A DNA stretch of 64,000 nt from Pipra filicauda (taxonomy: Eukaryota; Chordata; Aves; Passeriformes; Pipridae), in the NCBI RefSeq assembly GCF_003945595.2, contig NW_024104558.1:62001-126000 (forward strand), written 5' to 3'. The notes beneath the pieces are model-generated. The model saw only the letters and a program-made list of their open reading frames with translations. It was not told the DNA's origin and did not search any database. Shown piece by piece: positions 35,966 to 53,563 of this stretch. Positions within the stretch are counted from its first letter, which is position 1. Each line of letters starts with the position of its first letter. A program made the translations under genes and the position numbers.

Positions 35966-36944
35966 GTTCAGGCTGTTTTGTCAAGTCCTGTCACTGGCTT
36001 TCCAAAAATCCCTATAGGAGGAGCACGATTGTAAGGCCAGAAGAGAATTGGGAAGAGACCTGTGGGGAAGAGACCCCAGTTTGAAATCCACTGAGAACCC
36101 CAACCTTGCACCACAATCACTGATCACTCCTCCTACCTCAACATCCACTCCCTGATGCATCTCCAAGCTGTTTCATGGAATATTTTGGTGTATTCCACAC
36201 AATTCCAGGACTTCCAAGCCCAGATCACCCAAGGGATGGCCTGTGGGGTCACAGCATTCCTTGTTCCCAAAGCTCAGTTCTTTACAGACTTATGTAACTT
36301 CCACTCAATGATAATTGATAATTTTGGTCATTTAATAATTCCCAGCCCAAGTTCTGCTAATTCCAGCACCACAATGAGCCATTTTCCCTTCTGCTCACCA
36401 TCCTAAACACCAGCAGGTGACTGTGGACCCCAGCAACAGCCCCTCTCCTCACCCCTCAACCACAATCTGCCCCCCAAGAAGAGTTCTGGGGCCTGCCCAG
36501 CCTCAGTGACACTGCTGAGCTGCACCAGTGCCACCACCCTCCCTAAATCACCACCAAAACACTCCTCAAGCCCCCCTGCCCAGCCAACACCGTCCACTGT
36601 TACTGGGAACACTGAAATTACAGATATTTAAGTTGTATATTTGATATTCAAAGCAGCCCTGAGCTTCTCTCACATTCCACTTGTGACTTCCCAACCAACT
36701 CATGCCCTAAGGATCCCAAAAACCCTAGCAGAGATCCCAATTACCAGTGGGAATGGCCAAGCTGCTAATTATTCATTTTTCCAGGATTGCTAGATTATTC
36801 TAAGCCCTGGCAGAGTACATCCATGAGTTCCAGTCAAGCAAAGAACAAGCAAAGCCTTTCCACACCTGCAACTTTAATGGTTGGGGCAGTTCCAGAGCCA
36901 CCTCTTCAAGAGTGCAAGTCTTTTTAAACAGCTTAAAACCAGCG

Positions 36945-37264
36945 ATAAAAAGTAAAATATAAATTTTTATTTAGAATTAAAGCAAATACTTCAGTATCAC
37001 AAACACAATATTAAACTTCAAGAAATATACTGCTAATTTGGAGGGAGCATTTATTTTTTTGCACAACCATGCACACAAAAAAAAAAAATCCAGAGAAAAG
37101 ATGTGGAGCCTGAAATTTTCAACACCTCACCACCAAAAAAAGAAAGCAGCTGGGTCACAACGTTTCGTACAGAGTTATATAGACTGGAATAAGATGTTGA
37201 CAAAATTTCTACAGAATCATCTTTATAGACAACAAGAAAGCTCTAAAGAGGCAAACATTGCAAT
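36945..37264 (-). other. OAZ1: OAZ1 3' UTR and polyadenylation signal
   Basis: AT-rich sequence following the OAZ1 stop on the minus strand. A canonical AATAAA is read from the minus strand at 36966-36971, placing the mRNA 3' end near 36945-36955. The UTR is about 300 bases. Confidence 0.75.
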
Positions 37265-41148
<3,884 letters not shown>

Positions 41149-41904
41149 CCGGCCGCTCTGGTCCGAACCCCGAAACCCTCCGCCGCCTCCGCCGCCGCTC
41201 CCCAGGCGCTGCTACACAAAATGGCACCGCGGCCGAAGTGGTTCCTTATATACCCTCTTACGCCACGCCCCCCGCTGAGAGCTCGCCCCTCTGCGCGAGA
41301 CACGCCCCCAAAGAGAAAGCGATTTCATTGAGCAGCGCGGGTATCAATCAGAAAATACCGCTTTCTATTGGCTGAAGGGAGAGTGGGGGCGGGACCGTGA
41401 GCACGGGTTAGCAGGGGAGGCGGGGGGTAGCGGCGTGTTGTGATTGGCTGCGCTCGCCGCGGGTGGGCGGGGCCCGGCGGGGCTCGGACAGCGGGCGCCT
41501 CGCAGCCCTCACTGCCCCTGGAGCCGCCGGTTCGAGTCCCGCGCCCGCGCCCCGCCCGGCTGAGGTAACCAGGGGGCCAAGGTGGGAGGGAGGACAGGGG
41601 TGGAGACTTGGAACGACTTGGAACGACCTGGAGAGACAGGGAGGGACGTGGGGGCTTCGCACGGTGCAGCCCCGGGGGTGCAGGGGCGGCAGCGGGACCC
41701 CCCTGAGGGCAGCCCGGGGGCACCGCCGCCCTCCCCGCTGGGCACGAAGCTCGACGCTGAGGGAAACTTCAGTTAAAAAACAGTAATGAAACGCCTCGAG
41801 TAGTGCGAAAGGTCCTAATAAGGACGGGTTGGGATCTGGTCTTGGGATGTGTTTGGGTTGTGGTCGTGCTCTGGCCTCTCCTGGTTCCCTTTGGACCGGC
41901 TGGT

Positions 41905-42340
41905 GGTTTATGGATTTATAGTGGAATAGGGGTGGGGAATGGGTTGGTTTATGGATTAATAGGGGAGTGGGGATGGGGAATGGTTGGTTCATGGTTCTAT
42001 AGGGGAGTGGGGATGGGGAATGTTGATTTATAGTGCAATAGGGATGGGGAATAGTTTATGGATTAATAGGGGAATAGGGATGGAAAACAGTTGGTTTATG
42101 GATTTATAGGAGAATAGGGATGGGAAACCGTTGATTTGTGGATTTATGGTAGAATAGGAATGGGGAATGGTTGGTTTATGGATTTGTAGCAGAATAGTTG
42201 GTTTATGGAATTACGGGGAAATAGGGATGGGGGATGGCTAGTTTATGGATTTACAGGGGAACAGGGATGGGGAATGGGCATGAGGAATAGTTGGTTTATG
42301 GATTTATAGGGGAACAGGGATGGGGAATGGTTGGTAGTGA
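41905..42340. repeat. Minisatellite, period about 46 bp
   Basis: Nine or ten imperfect units of GGTTTATGGATTTATAGG, GGAATAGGGATGGGGAATGG, with deletions in some copies. It starts about 350 bp from the OAZ1 CpG island. Confidence 0.95.
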
Positions 42341-44214
42341 TGATCTTTTAAACTAAAAAGGCTTTTTGCTGTGCTTGGTGAGGAAGTGGGTAAATCCTGG
42401 TTATTTACACAGCAGAACTTGGGCTCACACCCAGAACAAACATCTCCTGCCCTCTGCTTTCCATCTCCTGCCAGGAGTGTTGGAAATCCAAGGTTTGGGG
42501 ACGTGGTTGGGTCTCTCTGCAGCCCCACAGCAAGAACAGCCCGGAGGAAAAGATGGGAATTTGGAAACGGGGCACCTCGCCTGGATGGGATTGATGGAAA
42601 TGCACCTTCATCCCTTCAGGGTGAGGGTCAGGCTTCACAATTCATCCTAAAGCAGCAAATAGGTCATAATTCCCATGACTTTGGGAATCAGGTCTTTGAA
42701 TGAGCCACTTTGGAACATTGCAGCCTGAAAACCAAGTCAGGAGCACATCAGGGGGCACATCCTAAAAAGTGGATTTATCCTGTATGGAGAGAAAGCTCCA
42801 AATAATGGTTTAAGTGATGCTGAATCGAGTTTTCAGGCAGGAATGCCTTGTAAATTAAGTGGGAAAAGGTGTTTATAGAGCCAAATAAAACTACTAGAGA
42901 GACATTGTAATGATTATCACAATCATGGTTTTCTATTAAAAAAATTGTAGATGGCTGCAGTTCTTTTTTTCTTCATTCAACTCGAGCTACAACAAACTTA
43001 TTTTATTGCCTTCAGGTGCCACAGGTGCATTTTTTTAGGTTTTTTTTGCTATCTTATTTATTTTTATTTGCTTTAAAATATTCCCATCCAGGAGCTCTGA
43101 GCACATGGATGATCCATTGATTGGTTCCACTTTGCAGAAGGATAATTGTCTAAATCCCCACCCACTTTCTGTGTCCTGAAACTGCTTTGATTGCCTAGGA
43201 TGGAACAAAGTGTGTTGAAAACCAAAACAGTGTTCTGCAGCTTAGAGGAGAAACCTGGCCTGGAGAGCAGCCAGGGAATAATCTGGGAATCATGGAAAGT
43301 AAGAGGTGCAAGAGGAAAGTCCTTTTCCTCCTGCAGGAATCATCCGTTAGCTCCCAGAACTGAGATGTCAGAGCTTTCACCTCTCGAGATTTGGGTGTTG
43401 ATTTATGGAGGGAAAAATGTCTTCTGTTTAATGCATTACCCAGCGACCAGCCTGAAACAATGGCATAGCTGCAATTCCAGAATTTCCAGACCGAGGGAAG
43501 CACACGGGAGCAGCTGTAGCAGTCCCTGTGTTGTGTGTTGTGTTCGGAGGGGTTTCCTGATGGGGGTGGACGTGTCAGTGGGTGGAAGGGCTGCATTAGC
43601 ACTCGGTGATAGACTCCATTCTTCCCAATAATGGCATTTATTATTCATGTGCTAATCCCGCGGTAATTCCTCCCGATGGCAGCGTCGGAGGGCTCATCCT
43701 CGCAGCTGTTTTCCTGCTCGCTGGGAGCAGCTTTGCCCTTTGAGTACCTGTCACCTCCCCGGGCCATCGCTCCATTTCACAGCTGAGTGCCTGGAGAAAG
43801 GCAAAGCAGCTCTGCAAAAGCCCAACCAAACCTGTGCTGGGTTTGTGTTAAATATCCCGGGGATTAGTTCCAGCTGCAGTTTTGCTGAGGTGGCCTGGCC
43901 TCACTTCCCTTCGGCAGCGACAGTGATTCATAAAACCCTCCCAGGGCAGCCTCTGACTCACAGCTCCAGGATTACAGCTGAGGCACTTGGAGATGTTGCC
44001 ATCTCCAGCTGGGTTTTTACCCCTGGTTTGCCAGGATTGCCCTTTCCAACTGTATGGGGGCATATTTGCCCCAGCTGCATCCCCAGGTTGGCATCACAGT
44101 CCCTGGAATTGTCAAATTCAGGGAGCAGTGAACCCTGCCAGGTGATGTCTGAGCAGCCATTCCTACCTGCCCACATCTGCTGTGGCACAGCAGCTTTCAA
44201 CACCTTGGGAAGAT

Positions 44215-44650
44215 TCATAGAATCCTGGAATATCCTGAGCTGGAAAGGACTCAAGGATCATTCAGTCCTGCCCAGGACACCCCAGCAATCCCACCCTGTC
44301 CCTCAGAGCGTTGTCCAAACGCTCCTGGAGCTCTGGCAGCCTTGGGGCCGTGCCCACTGCCCTGGGGAGCCTGGGCAGTGCCCCAGCACCCTGTGGGGGA
44401 AGAACCTTTCCCTGAGATCCATCCCAACCCCCTGGCACAGCTCCAGCCCTTCCCTGGCTCCTGTCCCTGGTCCCAGAGCAGAGCTCAGTCCCTGCCCCTC
44501 CGCCTCCCCTCGGCAGGAGCTGCAGCCCCCGAGGAGTCTCCCCTCAGTCTCCTCTGCTCCAGCTGAACCAGCCGAGTGCCCTCAGCTGCTCCTCAGACCC
44601 TTCCCCATCTCCCTGTCCCTCCTTCAGACACTCCCCAACAGCTTTATCTT
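44215..44650 (-). mobile_element. CR1 LINE 3' fragment (second CR1 type)
   Basis: Minus-strand CR1 starting at TCATAGAATCCTGGAATATC. It is nearly identical over GAGCGTTGTCCAAACGCTCC and the following 150 bases to the copies at 8.3 and 57.9 kb. It extends further 5' than they do (CAGCTGAACCAGCCGAGTGC block). Confidence 0.87.
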
Positions 44651-47600
44651 TCCTCATTTCTTTATTATATTTCAGTCTTACAAACAACTGCAAATAGAGA
44701 CTCTCGTCCATCAAAGTCCTGAGGCTCCAGTTCATCCCAAACCCAACGCGGGTGTCCTCAAATACACCATCAAAGTCCCCTCCCAGCTACCCCAGCCTTC
44801 CCACCTCCCCCAGATCTGTTCCACATGGCCAGCAGAGCCCGAGGCAGGAGGTGTTGCAGGGATATTGTGTCAGTTCTCAGGGAGCTCCCAGCGGGTCCCA
44901 GTTGCTCTGGGCTCTTACACAAGCAGGTCACAGCAATTGGGCTGCACGAAACCACCTGGGAAAGTGTCTTGGACAGTCTGAGCTACTCAATAACCAGAGC
45001 ACTCTGCAGAAAGTACAGAAGCAGCAGCACAACTGAACTCTGCATTAGGGATCTAAGCTGGAATTGTTTCAGGCTGAGGAGTTTATTTTCCTGGAGTTTC
45101 CTTCTTAACTTGTTTCCTCGTGATTTGCAGCCTCTTTTCACAAAAGAGGTCTCAGCCAAAATCACCAGTTAATGATTCCTTGTCCAGTTTTTATGGGTTT
45201 TAGTTCCTGAAACAGGTTGGAAGAAGAGTTTGTGGCACCACAGGAAGAGCTTCAAGTCAAATTGAAAACTGGTGGTTAGCGTAAACACATTAAGGCAAGA
45301 AATGGGCATGGGATAAGTAACTGTTTTTCCTCTTCGTTGTCTTTCCAGGTTTGCAAGTTCAGTGACAGCAGATTAGTGCTTAGAAAGATGTTCAGGAGCT
45401 GAAACGCTCCTAAGACCTGTTGGTTCTCAGATCCTGCACGTTGAAACCATAGTTACATCTTTTATTTCAAGAAGGAAAGATAAAGCCTTCTGTTGTTCTG
45501 GTGACTAAAGCAGAATTAAATAACCCAGCTGGAAATATTGGGGCTTCTGTGTTTTTCTGCTGCTGAGGAGGCTGTTGGAGCAGCTGCAATTGAAGCAGCT
45601 CCTGCATCCCTGTTCTAAAGGAGCAAACAAGCTCCAGGGAAGGGGAATGGAAAAACATTCCACTTGACATGTAGCAGAAAACCCTGTGTACCTTCTGCTC
45701 AGCTGCATCATCCTGACATTGCTCTTCCTGAAGGTGGAAAGAGATGGTTATGGCATTTAGCAGCATCATGGGGGTTAATCTCACTCAGATTTGCTGACCA
45801 GGGAGGGCAACAAAGAAAAATATGAGCTCTCTCCCAAAGCATGTGCAGTCCAAGCATAGCACTGCACATTTAGTAACTCCCCAAAAATGGTAAGAAAGGA
45901 TATTAATTAATTAATTCTTGAACCAGGCTTTAAAATCAAGGGGTTCTGATTGCCTTTTCTCTCCGTTTCCACTGCAGGGAGACTCTGCCTGTGCTTACAG
46001 TTTTAAGAGGTATCTAGAGATGCAGCCAAGCACCAAAGCAGGACAGGAGCTGAGGCAGAGATGTCCATCAGGACATGTTTTCACAGAAATCATTGTGTGT
46101 GATGACTCCACCCTGCAATTTAGCTGATTTGAGTCATGGAATAATTGAAATCTTCGTCTTGGTCAGCTCTGTGTGGAGATGAAGGACAGCAAAAGCTTGT
46201 GAGGCTTTATCAAAACACTGAACAGGGTTATTCCTAAAGTTATAAGACCTACATTTTATAAGTCTGATAAAAAAAGGCTCTTAAATCAACCCATCTCCTT
46301 CTTAGCACTTCTAGTTCATCTCCTTATGGGTAACAGTTAACTACCAGTTATCTAATTTTAAACACTCCCCCACTAAATCACTATTTAGTGTGTCAGAATC
46401 TATTCTGATCTTTGTGGGACAAGTAATTAGAACACCTTTTCTAGCTGGAAAACTCTCATTTTCTTTGTGAGACTAATTTTGTTTGAAGGTCAGGTTTTCT
46501 GCAGACCCACTTGAGCTGGAAGGAGACTCTGCCACCGCCAAATGGAGCCAGAATTTTAGCTGTTTACCAGCATAGGGAGGAATTTCTTTTCCAAGATCTG
46601 TGGGAGATACTGAATTAGAAGAAAGCAGTCACTAGTTCAGGCCAACCAAAGAAACTTGGAATCTCTGTTTTTCTCTTTAAATGAGCTGGGATGAAGAGAA
46701 ATTGAATGCAGATGAGGGAACAGATGTTTAAAATGCTTTAAAATCTGATTTAGGGGTGGAATCCAGCGTCACCTGGGAAGGGCTGAGTTGTTTTCTTTGA
46801 GCTTGCAGGGTCAAACCAACCAGGAACTGCTGCTCAGCTTCCACATAAAAGTAATGTGGGGCTGAGGGGGAAAAGGTTGAGGTGAGAACAGGAAATAAAA
46901 TCAGCTGGAGAAGGGGTTGGCCAACAGCAGGAGACACAAGGAACACTGGGAATGGCACCTTGGGATTTCTTAGGAAAGAAGTGTGCTCGGGCACTGAGTT
47001 GTTATTTAAGATTAATGTTGCACGAGCCTGATTTCTGTATTGATTTTCCTCTGGGCGATGAACGACTGGCCCTGAGGAACTCCGAGGTGGTTACAGAACA
47101 ATCAAGTGACAGAACCCCCTCCCTCCCCCAGAGCAGTTCCTGGTTCGTTTGTGCTGGACCGGCTGCCGTCGTGTCCATCCCCCTCGAGTCACCCGGGGCT
47201 GCTGGAGCTCTGCTGCTGGAAAAGGGGGATAATGTGGGGAGGGGAAGGAGCCCTGCCCTTCCCTGGGCCACGCAGAGCGGGTTGGGGTGCCCAGCACCTC
47301 GCAGGGCCCTCGGCAAACGCCCCCTGTGCCGTCCCACCGTGAGCAGCAGTTCTGAGGGCACCAGCTTTAGGGGATTTTTCCACGAATATTTTCCTTCTCT
47401 GCTGACCCTTTCCCCTCGTTTGCTTGCTGGAGCCTTTGTGTGGAGACTTTCCTAGTTTATTTTTTGCTCTCTCCCAGGTGTCCATCACCATCTGACGTGT
47501 CTCTGCAGGACAGGCCACTTTCCCAGGCAGGTGAGGGGGCAGGAGTGGCTCGTTTTCCTTCAGTTCCTGCCCTGCTTGGATCAGCCAAGCTCAGGGATGA

Positions 47601-50149
47601 GGAAGTGCCCGGCACAGCCCGGCTTTTGTAACTGCTCCTTTCGTTTGGAAATGTTATCAAAACAAACAGATGCCGGCAGGATGAGCGTTAAGACCTGTGC
47701 AGAGTCTGAGTTCAGAGGGAGCTTTGCCTGCTGAAACATTTCACCCAGCAGCTCGTTAAAATGCAGATATTCCAAGGAGACTTCCCCACCTCCCCCATTA
47801 GATCAGTCCTGCGATAAGAGCATATTTTCCCACCAATAAAATGAACGAGCCTGGAGGGCAGGGAAGGTTATTTTGCCTGGAATAAGTTATATCCCACGCT
47901 TCCCCTTAATTGTGGCTGAGGAACCAGTTCACTCCTGAGAACAAGCCAGAGACCAACCTCTGCCAGCACAACTGGCAAAGAGGGATTTCTTCCCTCTTTG
48001 TGCTGCTTTATTTGGGGTATAATCCCTGTGGATGCAGTCACAGGAGTGCTGCAGGAGGGACACAGGGAGGTCCAGCCCTGGCAGAGCTGCTTTTGCCAGG
48101 CTGTTTATTTGAGCAGCAGGAGCCTCGTGCTTTCTGCCCACGAGCCACCCGTGTCTGAACCAATATTTACTCAGGGCTCTGTGCACTGGGATCGTCAGCA
48201 ATCCCTGCAGTGAGAGCAGGGCTGGAACCAGCCACCAGGCCAGATTAGCAGCTTGGCTTGTTTACATTTTTGAAAAAAAAAACAACCCTTGAATTCCAGG
48301 CTGAGGGAAAGGTGGCAGCTCAGCAGCTCCGGGAGCCTTTACCCACACACAGCAGAGCTCTCCCTGCAACAGCCCACCCAGAAAATCCCCTCTGGGCAGC
48401 AGAGCCCGACCTGTGCAGGCCTTGGCACCTCCCTAAAGGGACAGACCTGCTCTGTGACAACCCAAAATCCAAAGAACAGGTGCTTTCATGATGTCCCCAA
48501 GGGCCTGACAGCAAACTGCCACCAAAGGAGGCACCGAGCTGCCAACACGCTGAGGAGGGGAGGCTTCAAACTGCAGGCAGCTCTATTTCAGTACTAGAAT
48601 TTTCCAGTTTTCCCACAGGTTTTTATTTATGAAGCTGTTCTAGCTTACAAATTAACTTACCCTGCCTCCTGCTTGTTATTAACCTGAGATTTGAAGGGTT
48701 CATTGCTCGTGGAAAGGTGTGACCACAGCACTCGGTGTTTTACAGCCACGCTCCCGAGAGCATCACAACACCTGTCCTGGGGTTTCCAGAGAAACCAGGT
48801 TTTTGGGAGCTGTTTATTCTCACAGTTTGTGTCTGTAAGCCCACAATCTCACACAGATATCCTAATTCAACCCACAGAATCAGGGGCAGCCTTGTTTTAG
48901 GGGAGGTAAAAAGCCCACTCCGTGCAGAGCTGAGCGTGTGCTCAGAGCTCTTAATGAGACCAACAGATTTCCTGAGGTGCTGACAGATAAAGAGGTGGCC
49001 CAGGGAAGGCAAGAATCCTTGAAATGGCTGTTCAGGATTGGAGCCATGACCTAGTTAGTCTGATTTCCTGCTCCCAGTGACTTTTACCAAGTAGTTCAGG
49101 TGATGAGCTGAAAACCTCCTGCCTCAGAGATGGGGGAAGAGACAGGGAGTGGCTGTGGCGGCTGAAAATAAACTGGACAGGAGTTAAGAATTGGTGCTGA
49201 AATCTGTTTTCTGGGGTATTTTAGCTACTGAAGCTGTTACTTTTTTCCTCTGGACGTCTATCTGGTCCCCACATAAATGTTTGTCCCTTCCTGGGTCAGG
49301 GTTTCCCTGCTGGGTAAGTCCTTTCCCATTGCAATGGTGCTCTGCCTTCCTGGTGCTTCCCTGGACTTTTGTCCTACAGCACAATAACTTCCCAGCTCAC
49401 AGTTCCTCATTCCCTGTGACGTTTCCATGTTTGTTTGGCTTCACACACAGACACATCCTGGATCCCTGAGTGCCTTGGGAGCCAAGGGTCATGGACATTC
49501 CAGCTGGGAAGTCTCAGCCCACCTTCAGGCTCTGGGCTCCTTGGGGAGGGAAATGTAATCAGCTGTTCCTCAAGGAACAGGACGGGACAGGAAGCAGTGG
49601 GAGCCAGCAGGTCAGGCCTTAACAGCTGTCAGGACAGTGTGCACAGCCCTGGAGCTCTGCTAAGCCAAGGCTCAGGCTTAATGGGCTGGATGGGCACGTT
49701 AAACCCGATCCCTGCGGAGATCCGAGCGTGTCGTGGTCGTGGATCCCACCCCACCCCTGGGACTGGGTGTGTTCCTTAGGCAGGGAAACAGAAGCTGTGT
49801 TTTACCTGTTCAAGCTTCCAATGCTTCCTCAGTCCTTCCAGCCCCTTTGGAGGGTGGAACTTCCTGCCCTCACTGTGGATTGGGAAGCTGGGGCTGGGAG
49901 AAAGGGAAGTACAGAATAAGGTGGGAGTTGATCTTGTGCCTCTGCTCCCTTCAGGTGCCTCCTCTGACCTGTGGGAAATGGACTTTTAAAAGTCTCCTCA
50001 GCATCCTTTGAAATAACCAGAATATTCTCTCGAACCTGAAATCTCTGTCCTGTCCCTGGGAGCATGTGATTCCTTAGGCAGGGAAAACAGGAGCTGTGCT
50101 TTGTGTGTTTAAGGTTCCAATGCAACCCCTCACAGCCCCTTTGGAGGGT

Positions 50150-50395
50150 GGGGGTCCTGGGCTGGCTGGGGGGTCCCTGGGGTGTGTTTGAGGGCCCCTG
50201 AGATGTGTTTGGGGTCCCTGGAGTGTGTGTGATGGTCCCTGGGGAGGTTTTGGGGCAGTTTTGGGGCATTCTGCTGCAGTTTGGGGCAGTTTTGTGACAT
50301 TGTGGGGCATTTTTGGTCAATTTGGGTACGTTTTGAGGCATTTTGGAGCAGTATGGGGACATTTCAGGGCAGATTTGGGGCATTTTGTGTCATTG
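50150..50395. repeat. G/T-rich minisatellite
   Basis: Two linked arrays. The first has GGGGTCCCTGGGGTGTGTTT units, the second TTTGGGGCAGTTTTGGGGCA units, period about 21-24 bp. Chance repetitive ORFs (CPKTSP type, minus strand) come from it. Confidence 0.85.
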
Positions 50396-51554
50396 AACCT
50401 GAATTCTCTGTCTTTATCCCACCTCGACTCCCATTGATTTTTATGAATTTTTTTTTATCTCTCTGTTGCATTTAAAGAAATTTCTGGGAGATTATTCCTT
50501 GGCAGTGATAACCACGTTTAATTCTCTTTTCTATTACACCAGGCTTTTCTTTCCATGGTTTCCTGGTGTCCTGCTGTCTGGCATTGTCAGGTTTGTGTGT
50601 TGTGGTTTAAGATTTAACCTCCTGCTGGTGGTAACTGGATGCTTTTCCCCATGAATTACAGAGGTGGCTGCAAGATATCAATGTATAAAACCCTGCATTT
50701 ATTGTGTTTTATCATTCTCAGGGTGATGGTGATGGACATGACCCACCCCCTGGGGCTCTGCAGGCTCTGAGCACCATCACTGCTGTCATTGTCACAACTG
50801 AAACTCTGGTTTGTTTGTATTTTGGTGTCCCTGGGATTTATAAAACCCTTGGAATTTTAACAACAAGCCTTTCCTGAGCTTCTCATAAAAACAATGGAAT
50901 TAAAATGTAATAGTACATTATGGTTGCACTCCAGACTGTGATCCCACAGACTGGGACTGGGGTGTTCCCGCTGCTTTCCCGGTGTCTCCAGATCCTGTGG
51001 GATGTGGAGGGCCTGTTGGATCCTTGCTGGCAGCAATTCTGTGTCCAGCCTTGAACATGAGGGATCAGAGAAGACCATGTTTTCATCTTGGAGTCACAGG
51101 AGATATTTCTTGCCATTGCAGAAGGCAAAGAACCCTGATCCTGTCCCAAAACAGGACCAGCTTTTCAGGAATCCTCCCTGACATGTCTGAGCTGGTCAGA
51201 AAACCCTTCAGTGATGGGGAGCCCAACATTTCCCTACACAATCCTTCCAACACTTCCCTGTCTTTACCACTACAAAGTATTTGGGTTTTTTTCCCTCTTA
51301 CATTCCTGCTCTTCATCCCTCACTCACCCTGGGCAGGAACAGTTTCTGTCCTCACAGGACACATTCACACCCTTTTCTTTCATCCAAAATACTCCTTGCA
51401 GCCATTCCAGTGAGCCCTTTTTTCCATGACTTTCTTCCCCCTGACCTCCAGGTACAGCAGCTCTGACGCATTTCTTTGGAGGAAACCGTGGGATTGGGAA
51501 GAACAAACTGTCCTTCATTTTCCTTGAAAATAACTTCTTGTTGCAGCTCTCCCA

Positions 51555-51592
51555 GATTATTGTTATTATTGTTGTTATTATTGTTGTTACAA
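51555..51592. repeat. (TTR)n microsatellite
   Basis: Alternating TTG and TTA triplets in a run of about 38 bases. Confidence 0.9.
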
Positions 51593-52327
51593 TACTTCGA
51601 AAAGTTTGTGTTCTCAAGGCATAAGCAATCCAAGGGAAAGCAGCTCAAGTATTTTCTTGGATCGATTTTCCATTTGGGAATGTTTCAAGAGCTCCTGATG
51701 CAGCTTTGTGGGGACGTTGAGCACTGGAGCTGCAAGGTTTAGTTTCCCAGTTGGAAACCTGTATGTGGGATATCTTCCAGGAAGGACAGAGCTGGGAGAG
51801 ACCTTCTGAGCCCAATCCAGGCCTGCTGTCCATGGATCCCATTCCCAAAGGCACGGTGCTCCCCCCTCAGCTCCCCCCTCCCTCCCCAAGCCGAGCGCTC
51901 TCAAAGTTACAAAGCTCCTTTGAAATCCAAATTATGTTTATTTGTAGCCAATTTTTTCCTCAATTGGCTTCATGCCAACATTGTCTTTATGCTTAAATAG
52001 GTATCCCAGCTCTTTCCTGGGTGTTTGCATGTGCAGCAATCCCACCCTTTGTTTTTGTAGGCAAAGCAAACTGACACTGTCTTCTGGAAAAGCTGCCTTG
52101 CTCCTTCTCCTGCTCCTTGTCAAGGAAGGCTCTCAGCCATCCAAAATCATTCCCACACAAGTTATATATGGAAAGCATCTCTCTGTGACCACCCAAGTGC
52201 CATCACCTCTTAGGTAAAACCCAAGTATTTATAAATTCATTTACTGGATGTTGGAAAAGGAGCTAAAACAGCACAAACATCCACGGAGAACAAGGAGGGG
52301 AAAATTTGGCACATCCACCTGGGAACA

Positions 52328-52545
52328 ACGAGGATGGTTTGAGTTGGAAGGGACCTTAAATCTGATCCCATCCCACCCCCTGCCATGGGGGGGACACCTT
52401 CCACTAGCCCAGGTTGTTCCAACCTGGCCTTGGACACTTCCAGGGATGGGGCAGCCACAGCTTTTCTGGGCAACCTGTGCCAGGGCCCCCCCACCCTCCT
52501 AACCAGGAATTCCTTCCCAATATCCAGTCTAAACACTGAGCTTCA
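52328..52545 (-). mobile_element. CR1 LINE 3' fragment
   Basis: GGTTTGAGTTGGAAGGGACC at the left, then CACCCCCTGCCATGG and GGGCAGCCACAGCTTTTCTG, then CAGGAATTCCTTCCCAATAT. This is the common CR1 type on the minus strand. Confidence 0.87.
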
Positions 52546-53299
52546 CAGAAGGGCTGTTGGAGCCTCACACTGCATCCTGTGATTCGTTTGGCTCCCTGCT
52601 TTGATGTTCTCTTTGATGGTCTGGCACAGGGATCCAAAGCACCTTTGGCTGCACCACTGGCTCGGGAGGATGGAGGTGGGAAGGAGTTTGGCAAAACCTT
52701 CCTCTGCACCACAAAAATGTTGCTTAGAGATCTCCCAGCAGGACTCTGGGCCTGAGTCTGTGTAGCTCCTGTGTGCTGAGCTTTGAGAAGGAGCTAAGGA
52801 AATTATTTTATTGGTGAAAACTGGTGGCTTTTCATCTTTCTTCACACACAGAACTAAGGATCCTCTTGACATGGTTCCCATGGGACTGGTGGTATTGTCC
52901 CTTCACCCTGTGTGCTCCCAGGAGGGTGGGTTTAGTGCTAAAAGGAAGAGGGAATAGGTGCCAAAAGGCCTCAAAAATGGTGCTGTGACGTGATGTGCGA
53001 GAGCAGCAAAGCTGCTGGACACAAACTTGCTCCCTGTTGTCCTGCAGGTCCTGGAAAAGGACATTTCAAGGCTCTATTAGTTGCAAAAGCCTGGAGCTCT
53101 TATTTGGGGCAGATCTGGGCTGTAAAGACCAGTTGTGTTTTCCACAGCCATGTGTGGGTTTGACACCTGGGCAGGGGATGTCTGAGGGCTCAGATCCCAC
53201 CCCCTTCCTCCCGAGGGGGCTGTGGGTGATCCCTGGAGCCAGGAATTCCTTGCCAGGGATGGATTGGGTTCCTCCAGCTGAAGAGACCATTTACAAGGG

Positions 53300-53563
53300 C
53301 CTGGAGTGACAGGACAAGGGGAGTGGCTTCCCACTGCCAGAGGGCAGGGTTAGATGGGATATTGGGAAGGAATTCTTGGCTGTGAGGGTGGGGAGGCCCT
53401 GGCACAGGTTGGTCAGAGAAGCTGTGGCTGTCCCATCCCTGGAAGTGTCCAAGGCCAGGTTGGATGGGGCTTGGAGCAACCTGGGATAGTGTCCATGGCA
53501 GGGGGTGGAACGAGATGAGCTTTAAGGTCCTTCCAACCCAAACCAGTCTGGGATTCTATGAAA
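53300..53563 (+). mobile_element. CR1 LINE 3' fragment
   Basis: Plus-strand copy of the common type: GGAAGGAATTCTTGGCTGTG, GAAGCTGTGGCTGTCCC, GGAAGTGTCCAAGGCCAGG, ending CCAAACCAGTCTGGGATTCT. Confidence 0.87.

Larger units (their letters stand above)
34660..36940. other. PEAK3-OAZ1 intergenic region
   Basis: The two genes converge here. Apart from two CR1 fragments (34958-35168 and 35762-35965) I see no gene or RNA. The part near 36610-36900 is AT-rich unique sequence next to the OAZ1 3' end. Confidence 0.6.

Noticed and set aside
41458..41549. tRNA-like signal: a perfect B-box-like GGTTCGAGTCC at 41529 with complementary CGCGGGT and GCCCGCG ends
   Set aside because: No A-box, no D- or anticodon-arm fold, a C-C mismatch in the T-stem and 92-base spacing. 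The match arises in the extreme GC content of the OAZ1 CpG island.
43740..44981. 413-codon ORF
   Set aside because: It runs through an antisense CR1 3' UTR and has no recognisable domain; chance openness of GC-rich DNA.
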